The position numbers were made by a program, and so were the translations under genes. The notes under the pieces are model-generated. The model made no database searches. It worked only from the letters and a program-made list of their open reading frames with translations, and was not told where the DNA came from. Positions 55,401 to 64,000 of a DNA stretch of 64,000 bases are shown piece after piece (the first letter of the stretch is position 1; each line of letters starts with the position of its first letter). The DNA comes from Bugula neritina (Eukaryota; Bryozoa; Gymnolaemata; Cheilostomatida; Bugulidae), in contig OZ037768.1 of NCBI GenBank assembly GCA_964035545.1, positions 23,648,819 to 23,712,818 of the forward strand, given 5' to 3'.

Positions 55401-55854
55401 GGCCATTGGTGAAGTCAGAAAAAGAAACTGATTCAATTGTTACTGTGCCATACAAACACAGCCCTTAGAATAGTAAAATATTATTACCATCACTGGTTGT
55501 CACAGAGACTATCACTTTAGACTATCAACGAGAAATATTTTAAAGGTTAATTTAACATGACTTATTCACTTATACTAACCAACACCTTTTCTTTTAGGTT
55601 GTGTTTTATAAATAGTAGCTCATGAGGCAAAGGTTTAGGTTCCTAAATGTTGCATTAGATAACGTTGTGTGTTAGATACAAGCTGCTTTGGAGAGGCAAG
55701 CAACTCCTATAGAGAGCCATACGTGTAGGAAATAAAGGCAGAAGATCACAACAAGCTTTCTCACCTCCACGTCCTTGTTAACTTCATCTAGCAAGTCGAG
55801 AGCTTGTGAGAAGAGATCAACTTGACTTTGTCCTTGACTCCCGTCCCCATTCAT
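43453..55854 (-). CDS. SBNO1: Strawberry notch homologue (SBNO1-type helicase-like nuclear protein)
   Basis: Strawberry notch proteins are nuclear DExD/H-type helicase-like regulators acting in Notch and other signalling. Minus-strand exons: 55765-55854 (ATG), 54529-54844, 53789-53949, 52097-52190, 51358-51458, 50977-51170, 50798-50888, 50543-50704, 50058-50285, 49757-49924, 49268-49548, 48988-49133, 48620-48835, 47915-48029, 46920-47074, 46524-46705, 46143-46308, 45821-46035, 45631-45702, 45243-45342, 45069-45143, 44482-44816, 43978-44233, 43702-43869, 43453-43550. The total, 4185 nt, gives 1394 aa, essentially the vertebrate SBNO1 length. The first 220 residues are a poorly conserved Ser/Pro-rich region, then [13 protein letters not shown]. 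Walker A is [11 protein letters not shown] (Lys about 298); motif II is DECH (about 407-410) followed by [24 protein letters not shown]; an acidic Ser-rich, then Lys-rich linker; [17 protein letters not shown]; motif [13 protein letters not shown] (about 987-997); and a conserved C-terminal domain with [20 protein letters not shown]. Confidence 0.97.
44275..44492 (-). repeat. Tandem repeat copying an SBNO exon-intron junction (about 32-bp period)
   Basis: On the minus strand, exon 44482-44816 ends CCAGTCTAACT and is followed by GTAAGTGTAACTGTAAGT. The sequence CTACCAGTCTAACTGTRAGT then recurs as part of the array, so the exon end and its donor have been multiplied into the intron. Between the full units are shorter ACTGTAACTGTAT and ACTGTAAGTGT blocks, so period and copy number vary. 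Confidence 0.88.
46708..46916. repeat. 14-bp minisatellite of antisense CAG|GTAAGTA sites in SBNO intron
   Basis: The plus-strand unit AGGTAAGTATATAC and its variants fill the intron between SBNO exons 46920-47074 and 46524-46705. I count 12 copies of CAGGTRAGT in about 205 bp. On the plus strand each unit is both a near-ideal acceptor end (TATATACAG) and a near-ideal donor (GTAAGT), the arrangement seen at recursive splice sites. SBNO runs on the other strand. Confidence 0.93.
47090..47897. repeat. Composite 18/25-bp minisatellite filling an SBNO intron
   Basis: About 35 copies of ACTACATATATACAGTACAC-type units, in alternating lengths of about 18 and 25 bp, occupy nearly all of the intron between exons 47915-48029 and 46920-47074. 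Long frames are open on both strands (plus 47059-47928; minus near 47383-47747) and read as HYIYTVHS-like or CVLYICSVY-like repeats. They are not coding, because flanking exons splice in phase without them. Confidence 0.96.
49215..49262. repeat. Two-copy tandem repeat at an SBNO donor
   Basis: Two copies of an 18-19-bp word, AATCCGAGATTAGAGACAAA, lie immediately beside the donor of SBNO exon 49268-49548. Confidence 0.75.
49948..50038. repeat. 21-bp tandem repeat in SBNO intron
   Basis: About four copies of a 21-bp unit with core CATCAGTGAACACACACTAG fill most of the short intron between SBNO exons 50058-50285 and 49757-49924. Confidence 0.92.
51195..51352. repeat. 10-bp TACAGAGTAG repeat in SBNO intron
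   Basis: About eight copies of TACAGAGTAG followed by degenerate AGTAGTGAGTA words, ending beside the donor of exon 51358-51458 (minus strand). Confidence 0.9.
51494..52050. repeat. CACTCTACAGTATACTACAC minisatellite in SBNO intron
   Basis: About 25 copies of a 17-21-bp unit, CACTCTACAGTATACTACAC with length variants, occupy most of the intron between SBNO exons 52097-52190 and 51358-51458. Some units carry an extra GTATACA block. Confidence 0.95.
52372..53032. repeat. 21-bp minisatellite, about 31 copies, SBNO intron
   Basis: About 31 copies of a 21-bp unit with core GTAAGTGTAACACAGCTAGG; the main variant is GTAGC for GTAAC, in an irregular order along the array. It sits in the intron between SBNO exons 53789-53949 and 52097-52190. 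The seven-codon period keeps several frames open on both strands (VSVTQLG plus, TPSCVTL and HLLLAVL minus). Each unit has GTAAGT on the strand antisense to SBNO. Confidence 0.97.
53033..53788. other. SBNO intron, unique part
   Basis: Continuation of the intron upstream of exon 52097-52190. No exon and no ordered repeat is seen. Sequence between 53280 and 53470 is more GC-balanced than its surroundings and could be an old dispersed repeat, but I cannot assign it. Confidence 0.5.
54020..54425. repeat. 21-bp AT-only minisatellite in SBNO intron
   Basis: About 19 copies of a 21-bp unit with core ATAATACTATACTATATACA, almost without G, between SBNO exons 54529-54844 and 53789-53949. Copies are nearly identical. 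Confidence 0.96.
54845..55764. other. First intron of SBNO
   Basis: About 920 bp between the ATG exon and the second exon. No exon is seen. The only suggestive element is a tRNA-like box pair near 55345-55410, listed separately. Confidence 0.65.
55345..55410 (+). other. Possible tRNA-like (SINE-type) A-box/B-box remnant
   Basis: GGTTCAAACCC near 55386 matches a pol III B box, and CTGTGGTAGTATGACC about 35-40 bp upstream loosely resembles an A box. I cannot fold it into a full tRNA cloverleaf and see no target duplication or tail, so it is at best a decayed tRNA-derived SINE head. Confidence 0.25.
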
Positions 55855-57299
55855 GCTGACAGTATACTACAGTGTCTACTTAGTTTCCTTTTGCTTTGGC
55901 AACATCACCATCAGTGTGAGAGTAGAGCAATGTTCTGTAGGTAGGAAGAAGATAGGTGGAAACACTAAACAAAGAAATAAACCTGTGACACAATGTGATA
56001 ATTACAACTTTATTACGTTCAAGTAGCTACAGACAAAGATAAGATAAGCTTAGCTTCTGTTCAATAGAAAAGCTGGGCAGACAATGACAAACACTGATGA
56101 GGAAACATAAGGTTTTAGCTGTAAACGGTACCCAACAATAACTCTTATTAATGTCAGTTTCAAATATTTTAGAGTAAAAACCAACTTCCCAGTTGCATGT
56201 AGAATATAGTGTACGTCAACAGCAAAAGTATTAGACTTTACATATTACAGTATGTTTTTACAGCTAAGGAAGTAAAGATCAAAAAACTGCTCAACTAAAA
56301 ATTATGACTATGATAATAAAGTATTTGGAGTTATGTCTTGTCTTTTAATTCATTGAGTGAAAAAGATTTAATAAATGTGATGTCACAGTGTTACTGTGCA
56401 ATGCATCTCACAGGAAACACAAGCAAACAAGGGTGTCTCTACTAAATTTGGCAAAAGAAAGGACCGTAAATAAGTTAAATAATGGGACAGTCCTCTACCA
56501 TAAACTTAACAGAATAAATGAAAGTGTTATTACTGATACAGAGAAAGTATATTGAATGCATAATATACACTCAAGCATACAATATAAAAATAACGGTCAA
56601 TGACAAATAATCTGTAATTTCAAATTATTAAATACCGAGATTTTACAATTTGTATATAAATTATTACTGAAAGAATACACAGTCATGCGATTAGTATTAC
56701 TGGGATTATAATTAAAACCACACTGACTACATAAGATATTTACATTGATAAGCCTGTGAATATTACTCTAGCTATAATATTAAAAAGATGCTAAATGAAG
56801 CTTTAGACTAGTTAAGAAAAGACTGGGATTAAAATTGACTTTGAGAGTAATTATCAACCAGACTGTTACACGCAATAAAATTCCATTACTTATACAGAAC
56901 TTAGCATTACTATTAGAATTTACACTTAAGATTACTCAGATTACAGTTATGCCCATGAGTTATGAAATCACTATTACCAGACTTAATTAACACTTAGTGA
57001 GTATTACTAGAGTAGGACTATAAATATAATAATATCTATTAGTTATTATATAGTATATTACAGTCATCTGACACTTACCTCTTAATAATTTATTATTGAT
57101 TTATTATACAATCATTTATCAGTTACGGTTAAAAACCTTGTGCAAGCATCTACTTCTAGTCATGGTATGAGTATCGATTATACTAACTCTTACTCTTAGC
57201 CTTCTACTTATAGTTACTACTATATTTTTAGTTGCGTAGTTAAATTTAAAGTTGATGTTATAGTGTTATACTTAATCTTATACTTATAGTTATACTTAC
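55855..57299. other. SBNO upstream region
   Basis: AT-rich sequence that must include the SBNO 5' UTR and promoter. No gene is seen. From about 56850 it becomes a word-like mixture (CTTATAGTTATACTTA, ATTACTAGAGTA) that continues on the far side of the retrotransposon, so the element inserted into this material. Confidence 0.65.
57295..57299. other. Target-site duplication CTTAC, left copy
   Basis: CTTAC immediately before the 5' LTR matches CTTAC immediately after the 3' LTR at 61800-61804. A 5-bp duplication is usual for Ty3/gypsy-type integrases. Confidence 0.93.
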
Positions 57300-57531
57300 T
57301 GTTCGGTGTTCATGTAAACATTTATTTCTAATTTGTTATTTTATTATTTTACTATTTTTTGTCATAATCTTAATAATTAATTGTATCACTTATTGTAATA
57401 GTTTTAGTATTTTCGTGTATATATATTGTGGTAATAAATCACGGCTTCGGCCTCTTACGTTTATCAACTAACTCGAGCACGTTCTGTCTTTTCACGATAG
57501 CTGAAATAATATCACAAATCAACATAAAACA
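57300..57531 (+). repeat. 5' LTR (232 bp)
   Basis: Starts TGTTCGGTGTT, ends CATAAAACA. A TATA-like stretch (GTATATATATT, about 57418-57428) and AATAAA (57433-57438) lie close together in its second half, as expected for an LTR that both promotes and terminates transcription. Confidence 0.96.
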
Positions 57532-57549
57532 TGGTGCCCCGAGTCTAAT
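57532..57549 (+). other. Primer-binding site
   Basis: TGGTGCCCCGAGTCTAAT starts directly after the 5' LTR. The leading TGG pairs with the CCA end of a tRNA, as in typical primer-binding sites. I did not identify which tRNA it matches. Confidence 0.75.
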
Positions 57550-57575
57550 TATTATTAATATTACACTGAAATAAC

Positions 57576-60500
57576 ATGGAGCAATTACTAGCGCCAAAAC
57601 CATTAGCAGATGGACCGAATTTACCTGAGGAATGGAAGATTTTTAAACGTGACTTCGAACTTTTTTTAACTGCCACATCGAAAGATACAGCCGAAGGCAA
57701 AGTGAAAACTGCATACCTACTTAGAACTATCGGTCGCCGAGGCAACCAAATATACGACTCTTTCAACTGGACTGACAACAATGACAAAACTGACTATGAC
57801 AAAGTTGTGACGCAGTTTGATGACTACTGCAAACCAAGAATAAACTTAGTGGCTAAGACTCACTCACTACTGACTTGTAAGCAAGGAAATAGAACTATTG
57901 ACGAATTTTTGACTGAACTACATACCATTGCAGGACTATGTGACTTAAAAAACATGTACAACCGACTGATACTACAAGCACTGATACTGGGAATTGAAAG
58001 TGACAAGATTAGAAAGAAACTGTTTGACTTGACTGACTTTGACAAAGCAATTGAACTCTGCAGACGAGAAGAAGCATCGGCTATTGACTACAAGACTATG
58101 ACTAAGGATAACACATATGGACTCGAACAAGTGAACTTGGTAAAACATAGACCTCCGACTCATCAATATCACTCTAATGACACTCGTAACACTGATAAAC
58201 ACAGAGGACAACTTTCACACACTCACTCTCAGCCCAACGTCAGAAAATCAGTTGGTGCTTCTAGGTGTGGAAACTGTGGAGGCAATCACCCACCTCGAGC
58301 ATGCCCAGCATATGGGAAACAGTGCAATCATTGCAAGAAATTTAACCACTTTGCTACATACTGCAGGTCACGCATGCATCATTATCGCGACTCAACCGAA
58401 ACAGCCAATCAAGTCACCTGGAATTACTCTTCAGACAGTGACTCTCAACATGTAAGTACTATCTCCACTACTGTACGAGATCGTAAATTATTAGCGATGC
58501 TCACTGCTAAGCAAGCAGATACTATTTATGACATTGAATTCCAACTTGACACTGGTGCATCATGCAATACTTTGAATACGATCGACTACGACAAGCTAGG
58601 TAGACCGAAACTTACACCGACTGATACTGTACTAACTTTATATGACCAGAGCAAGTGTGCACCACTAGGGTGGACACGGATACAGATACTAAACAAGCAA
58701 GGATGTTACACTACATTAAAATTCCTAGTTGTGGAAACCACCCAACATAGCTTGCTGTCATGGAAATCATGTTTGCACCTGGATTTATTACAAATGCCCA
58801 GCACCAAAAGCGAGAATGTAAACTTTGCCACTACTGACCCAGACCTTCAGACTTTACTGACTAACTTTGATGACATATTTACCGGACTTGGAAAGTTTGA
58901 ACAGGAATATAGGATAGAGCTAAGACCTGAAGCTGTACCAGTGCAAGTCCGACCGCGGAAGGTGCCCTTGTCGATGAAATCAGATCTCATCAAGACTATT
59001 CTTGAACTAGAACAACGTCAAATTATCGCTAAGGTAGAAGCACCTACAGACTGGATAAGCCATCTACAACCAGTGCGCAAGCCTAATGGAAAGATACGCA
59101 TCTGCATAGATCCGCAAAATCTCAATCAAGCAATTAAACGAAACCACGCTGTCATGCCAACATTGGAAGATGTTTTGCCACAACTCAACGGTGCCAAGTT
59201 TTTCTCCTTGTGTGACGCCAAAGAAGGTTTCTATCAAATTCCCCTAGCTGAGGAATCTACAGACTTGACAACTTTCTGGACTCCCATAGGAAAGTACAAG
59301 TACCTAAGGCTACCCTTTGGAATTGCATCAGCGCCGGAGGAGTTTCAGAGAAGGCTCACGGAAAATCTTGCTGGTCTTGATGGCATCACCATAGTTGCAG
59401 ATGACATCCTAATTTTTGGAAGCACAAGGAAAGAGCATGATAGAAACCTTGAAGCGCTCTTCAAACGTGCTCGACAGACAGGACTGAGACTGAACAAGGA
59501 AAAATCCCGCTTCCTTCAGGACGAACTACCTTACATTGGACACATACTGACAACTAATGGACTTAAACCAGATCCTAACAAAGTAAAAGCCATTCTTAAG
59601 ATGAAACCTCCCTCATCTCCACAGGGAGTAAAACGATTCCTTGGTCACATCACATACATGTCAAAATTTATTAGCAACCTAGCATCGGAATCTGAACCAT
59701 TACGACGTTTACTGACACAAGACAATGCTCAAGACTTTCACTGGACTGACGACCAAATGAACGCTTTTAATAGACTGAAGACCTTACTAACTGACTCAGA
59801 AACTCTACAATACTTTGACTGCAACAAGCCAGTAACTATACAAACTGACGCTTCAAATGCTGGTGTGGGTGCAACACTCATGCAAGGAGGCAAGCCTGTA
59901 GCATATGCATCTCGCAGTTTAACAAAATCGGAACAGAACTATGTGCCACTAGAGCTTGAGTGCCTTGCCATAGTGTTTGGCACTGAACGCTTTGACCAGT
60001 ATATCTTTGGTCACCATGCTGTCACTATCCAAACTGACCACAAACCCCTTGTATCTATTTTCAGGAAATCCATTCATAAGGCATCTCGGAGGTTGCAGGC
60101 TATGCTTCTTCACTTACAAAGATACCCCAACATTAAGGTAACTTGGCAAAAGGGTGCTGAACAGATCACGGCTGACTTACTCTCAAGAGACTCATACTTT
60201 GACTCCCCCAACTATCAACAACTACCAGAACACATTTTTCACATTGACTCTCAAAATAATGATGCTCCTGTTTGTGACGACTTAATTGACAACATTAGGA
60301 CTGCTACTGCACAGGACAATGAACTTATGACACTGACAAACCTTATTAAACATGACTGGAACATTGCCAACTGCACAACTCACGACAAGTACAAACACTT
60401 TCAGGACGAACTATCTATTGACAATGGCATTGTTTACAAAGGACTACGAGCCATTATTCCAAAGACACTCCAGAGAAAGTTTCTCCAACTACTTCACACC

Positions 60501-61526
60501 GGCCATAATGGGATTAACTCCACACTAAGACGTGCCCGCCACACAGTGTTTTGGCTTGGCATCACCAATGACATCAAAAACAATATTGCTAACTGTCGAC
60601 AATGTCAACTGGATGCTCCCCGGCAACAGAAGGAAACACTTTTACTCCACACAGTTCCCCAACAACCCTGGACCAAAGTAGGAATTGACTTGTTTGAATA
60701 CAATCACACTCACTACATTACTATTGTTGACTATACGACTGACTACCTTGAATATGACCGACTGGACAACCAAACAGCAGAGGCTGTTATCAACTCCATA
60801 AAGCGCTGTTTTGGACGCCTGGGAATACCCAGACAGGTTCACACTGACAACGGACCACAGTTTACCTCGCACCAGTTTTCCACTTTCAGCCAATCATGGA
60901 ATTTCACACACACCACCAGCTCTCCATATCATCCTCAGTCCAATGGGAAGGCAGAGTCTGCTGTGAAGATAGCCAAACGTATACTCCGCAGATGTGAAGA
61001 GCCCGAACTTGCGTTACTGGAACATCTCAACACCACCAAAGAAGGCCTGACGGCCAGCCCAATTCAGCAACTTATCGGAAGACCCACCAGGTCAGTACTC
61101 CCACAAGTTCAGCCAGAAACAGAGAACAACCAAGGTTGGTGGGAAAAGCAGGGCCGCAATGAAAAACTGCAGCAGAGATGCAATGACGGTGCAAGAGATT
61201 TGGCAGTGCTGAAAGAAGGGCAACCAGTTTTGGTTCGAGACTGGAGTCAGCACCGGAGAAAATGGCAGGAGGCGCAAATTAACAAACAATTGAGTAGCAG
61301 AGCCTATGCCATACAACTTAACAACAACCTCTTTCGGAGAAACCGGCGAGACATCAGACCACTCGTCACGGAGCCAGCGAGTCCTGAGACACCAAAGGAT
61401 CCTAAACAAAACGCTAGTAGTACCCAGGTTGACACCACCGAGAGCGCCAATCATAGCGACAATCTAAGACGTTCAACCAGAGAACGGAAGCCACCTAGTT
61501 GGATGGCAGACTATGTGCCCTCTTAA
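57576..61526 (+). CDS. Gag-Pol polyprotein of a Ty3/gypsy-type retrotransposon
   Basis: A single frame of 1316 codons with no stop or frameshift between Gag and Pol. In order: a Gag capsid-like region (about 1-200); two zinc knuckles at about 231-264, the first CX2CX3HX4C (one residue short of the usual spacing) and the second CX2CX4HX4C; aspartic protease with LDTGAS (Asp about 325); reverse transcriptase with FSLCDAKEGFYQIPL and a VADD active site (Asp 609-610) where YXDD is commonest; RNase H with QTDASNAGVGA (Asp about 758) and ELECLAI; integrase with a His-His-Cys-Cys finger (about 974, 977, 1007, 1010) and a D,D35,E triad (about 1038, 1091, 1127); and a basic C-terminal tail. All catalytic residues are present. 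Internal ATGs exist, but the first is well placed 44 bp after the LTR. Confidence 0.96.
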   Translation: MEQLLAPKPLADGPNLPEEWKIFKRDFELFLTATSKDTAEGKVKTAYLLRTIGRRGNQIYDSFNWTDNNDKTDYDKVVTQFDDYCKPRINLVAKTHSLLTCKQGNRTIDEFLTELHTIAGLCDLKNMYNRLILQALILGIESDKIRKKLFDLTDFDKAIELCRREEASAIDYKTMTKDNTYGLEQVNLVKHRPPTHQYHSNDTRNTDKHRGQLSHTHSQPNVRKSVGASRCGNCGGNHPPRACPAYGKQCNHCKKFNHFATYCRSRMHHYRDSTETANQVTWNYSSDSDSQHVSTISTTVRDRKLLAMLTAKQADTIYDIEFQLDTGASCNTLNTIDYDKLGRPKLTPTDTVLTLYDQSKCAPLGWTRIQILNKQGCYTTLKFLVVETTQHSLLSWKSCLHLDLLQMPSTKSENVNFATTDPDLQTLLTNFDDIFTGLGKFEQEYRIELRPEAVPVQVRPRKVPLSMKSDLIKTILELEQRQIIAKVEAPTDWISHLQPVRKPNGKIRICIDPQNLNQAIKRNHAVMPTLEDVLPQLNGAKFFSLCDAKEGFYQIPLAEESTDLTTFWTPIGKYKYLRLPFGIASAPEEFQRRLTENLAGLDGITIVADDILIFGSTRKEHDRNLEALFKRARQTGLRLNKEKSRFLQDELPYIGHILTTNGLKPDPNKVKAILKMKPPSSPQGVKRFLGHITYMSKFISNLASESEPLRRLLTQDNAQDFHWTDDQMNAFNRLKTLLTDSETLQYFDCNKPVTIQTDASNAGVGATLMQGGKPVAYASRSLTKSEQNYVPLELECLAIVFGTERFDQYIFGHHAVTIQTDHKPLVSIFRKSIHKASRRLQAMLLHLQRYPNIKVTWQKGAEQITADLLSRDSYFDSPNYQQLPEHIFHIDSQNNDAPVCDDLIDNIRTATAQDNELMTLTNLIKHDWNIANCTTHDKYKHFQDELSIDNGIVYKGLRAIIPKTLQRKFLQLLHTGHNGINSTLRRARHTVFWLGITNDIKNNIANCRQCQLDAPRQQKETLLLHTVPQQPWTKVGIDLFEYNHTHYITIVDYTTDYLEYDRLDNQTAEAVINSIKRCFGRLGIPRQVHTDNGPQFTSHQFSTFSQSWNFTHTTSSPYHPQSNGKAESAVKIAKRILRRCEEPELALLEHLNTTKEGLTASPIQQLIGRPTRSVLPQVQPETENNQGWWEKQGRNEKLQQRCNDGARDLAVLKEGQPVLVRDWSQHRRKWQEAQINKQLSSRAYAIQLNNNLFRRNRRDIRPLVTEPASPETPKDPKQNASSTQVDTTESANHSDNLRRSTRERKPPSWMADYVPS

Positions 61527-61561
61527 AACAATCATATCTAAATAGCTTTTTTCTATTCTGT

Positions 61562-61567
61562 GGGAGA
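61562..61567 (+). other. Short polypurine tract
   Basis: GGGAGA lies directly before the 3' LTR in the position of the plus-strand primer. It is short (GTGGGAGA at most). Confidence 0.7.
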
Positions 61568-61799
61568 TGTTCGGTGTTCATGTAAACATTTATTTCTAAT
61601 TTGTTATTTTATTATTTTACTATTTTTTGTCATAATCTTAATAATTAATTGTATCACTTATTGTAATAGTTTTAGTATTTTCGTGTATATATATTGTGGT
61701 AATAAATCACGGCTTCGGCCTCTTACGTTTATCAACTAACTCGAGCACGTTCTGTCTTTTCACGATAGCTGAAATAATATCACAAATCAACATAAAACA
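61568..61799 (+). repeat. 3' LTR (232 bp)
   Basis: Same length and, by eye, the same sequence as the 5' LTR, from TGTTCGG to AAAACA. It starts 42 bp after the Gag-Pol stop codon. Confidence 0.96.
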
Positions 61800-61804
61800 C
61801 TTAC
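61800..61804. other. Target-site duplication CTTAC, right copy
   Basis: Matches the CTTAC at 57295-57299. Confidence 0.93.
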
Positions 61805-64000
61805 AGTAAATCAAAATGCAATAGACCATCACCATAGTCATAGTGTAGCTCTTACAGTTACTCTACTAATTAATATTAATAAATAAGTCATACTCATAGT
61901 CATAGCGAGTTAGTCATATTGACTAATTTAACGGATTTGTTTGAACAATATTACGAATCGTAATTATCAAATTCAATATCAATATGACGTTCAAATTGAA
62001 TGACATTCTCATTCTTATTGATTCTAATTCACTTTCAGTTTCACTGAAACTGAAAGTAAAACTCAAACTGAATGATCCACCCCTAGTTTCACATAGCAAT
62101 ATTGATTATATTACAAATAAAATTGTTTGATTGTTTGCCAAATAAGATACACAATTAAAAACCAAGCACTAACGACTATTGCATCTTAATACTGGAGGAA
62201 CACGTTGAAATAAATCACAAGTTCCCACGCTTGACCACAAGCCTAAGGTTTAAACTTTAGCAAAATGATGTTAGGAGTATCCGGTGGCTGCGGTAAAGTT
62301 CGACATCATTGGCCATCAGTATTAAAATGCAAAATATTCTGTTTCAGTGTCAGACCTTAGTTAAAAGACTTGTGTATTTTTGTAAAAGCTCATACAGCAA
62401 AAGTAAATTTTTTAAATTTGTATTTTAGCACTATTTCAAACAACTTTTTCCTACAAAATTATTTGGTGCTCACAATTCCATTTGTAATTGCTACAACTTG
62501 GTTTCCGGATAAAATATTTAAATAATAATTTTCAGTTGGGCCATCATAGTGATAGTCATCTCATTGTGATTATAGTTTTTAAATTTATGAATTGAAATTC
62601 TTACTCTATTCTCTCATTTTGCAACTGTTTAATTTTTTATTCACCTACGTATAAATTTTTGTTACATAGAGTGAAATAGTAAATGTGATGGTACAATCTC
62701 GATATGATAATCATAATAATATTCAAGTTCATCACTTCATCATGTTGATGTTCAACTTCAAGCTTTTATTTTAGTTTAGTTATTGTTAGAGTTCAAATTG
62801 AAGGTTCATGGTGATATTGAATTTGATATTTAACTTTATCAGTTTATGACCTTTATCTTATCATGTTGTTCAAGTTGATGGTGACGATGTTAAATTTACT
62901 GTAGTTGTTAAAAATAAAATGAATATCAAATTCATTTTCAATATCATTATGATTATCAAAATATCAATATTTTAATAATATTATATTTATTATATCAGCA
63001 TAATTTTTTATATAATGATATTGATACTGATAAATTAAAACATCAACTTCAAGTTCAAGTTTTAAATTAAAATTGAAATAAATATCGAATTTTTTGCACT
63101 TTACCTTTATTTATAATAATAATTTATAATTAGTTTCCTAATAGTAATCATTATTAATTCAATGCTACTTAATTTGAAATTGTCAATTACATTAATATTT
63201 ATAATATAACGTAAGTTGAAGTATAACTTATAAAAGCAATAATAACATTATTTAGTTTTGGTACCTTTGGCTTTACTAATGATATTATTATTTATTGCAA
63301 AATGAATAATTATAATAATGACTGTAATAATTATAGTTATATACTATCAGTCATGCTAATGCTGTTGATTAAATTGTGAGTGTTATATACTCATTTACTT
63401 TTAGTATTTCAAGGCTGTCAAATAACAAAAAGTAATGTAACATGAAATGTAAATATTATTATTTGTTGTACAGTTGTGAAAGCTTAAAATTTGTAGGCCA
63501 AGAAAAAAAATCTGTTTCTTGATTTTTAACAAGGATTTAGTTTTTAGTTGGTAATTACATTTCTATTTACGTGTGTAGACACTATTTGTAATAAAGCTGT
63601 CAATAACTTCAAGTTGATGTCAGCTTTTATTTTATTTTTTGATGGAATTAAATTAACTGCATGCAAATAACCTTTCCATGAACTATTTTTTGGCAATGTT
63701 AAATTTTATGTAGTTGTTTGACTAGTAATACAGTTTGAGGTTATCTTGAATACTAGCCAAGTTCAAACAGGGTGTTTGCAAATCTCAAGCAATTTATTTT
63801 ATTCCACTTTTGTATAAAAATTGCTAGTTTCAGATATACTATATAACAATATGTGCAATGAATTTGATGGCCCCAAGAGTTCCTGCCATGTTTTAGTTTT
63901 TACCAAGTATCTGTTGTTAATCGTTTGTCTGCATACTTAATTTTTGTCTGTCTATATAGTACGTATGCACACTCATATGTCGTACTACTTGTAGTAGACT
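61805..64000. other. Gene-free AT-rich flank
   Basis: No exon, RNA gene or mobile element is recognised. From about 61805 to 63240 the sequence is built from recurring short words and near-palindromes, for example TTTCAGTTTCACTGAAACTG near 62035, TTCAACTTCAAGC near 62750 and CTTCAAGTTCAAGTTTT near 63050. The last 600 bp look like ordinary AT-rich intergenic DNA. Confidence 0.6.

Larger units (their letters stand above)
57300..61799 (+). mobile_element. Complete Ty3/gypsy-type LTR retrotransposon
   Basis: A 4500-bp element: 5' LTR, primer-binding site, one uninterrupted Gag-Pol frame, a short purine tract, 3' LTR, and 5-bp CTTAC direct repeats at the flanks. The two 232-bp LTRs look identical by eye and begin TG and end CA. 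Order PR-RT-RNaseH-IN places it in the Ty3/gypsy group. There is no envelope-like frame. Identical LTRs and an intact frame imply a recent insertion that may still be competent. It lies between SBNO and gene-free DNA. Confidence 0.96.

Overview
The window is eukaryotic nuclear DNA from an animal, almost certainly an invertebrate. It is AT-rich, its genes are split by GT-AG introns, and five animal protein-coding genes can be read exon by exon with consistent phase. I cannot fix the phylum from this sequence. There is no prokaryotic organisation: no operons and no Shine-Dalgarno sites.

Layout. (1) 494-10628, plus: most of an HDAC6-type deacetylase (two catalytic domains, then a ZnF-UBP finger); its 5' part lies off the left edge. 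(2) 11844-30698, minus: a complete SGSM1/SGSM2-type RUN + TBC Rab GTPase-activating protein, 25 coding exons, 1082 codons. (3) 31498-33103, minus: a complete p24 cargo receptor, TMED2, 4 exons, 204 aa. (4) 35404-42144, plus: a RILPL-type Rab effector with RH1 and RH2 domains, 9 coding exons, 485 aa. (5) 43453-55854, minus: a complete Strawberry notch (SBNO1) helicase-like protein, 25 exons, 1394 aa. (6) 57300-61799: an intact Ty3/gypsy-type LTR retrotransposon with identical 232-bp LTRs, a 5-bp CTTAC target duplication and one uninterrupted 1316-aa Gag-Pol frame. The last 2.2 kb show no gene.

The genes do not form one pathway, although several act in membrane traffic or the cytoskeleton: SGSM (Rab/Rap), TMED2 (ER-Golgi), RILPL (Rab effector, cilium) and HDAC6 (tubulin). 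TMED2, RILPL1 and SBNO1 are also close neighbours on human 12q24.31, with TMED2 and RILPL1 head to head there as here, so this looks like retained ancestral microsynteny.

The most unusual property is the introns. About 30 tandem arrays, most with their own unit (10 to 55 bp, many 20-25 bp), lie mainly inside introns of HDAC6, SGSM and SBNO, and several fill an intron almost end to end. Three arrays directly multiply an exon-intron junction. The HDAC6 zinc-finger exon has four in-frame tandem splice acceptors 42 bp apart on one side and six tandem donors 35 bp apart on the other. The SBNO exon ending at 44482 has its donor copied into the following array. Many other units carry GTAAGT/GTGAGT or TACAG words, sometimes on the antisense strand. 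Long open frames over these arrays are repeat artefacts, not genes.
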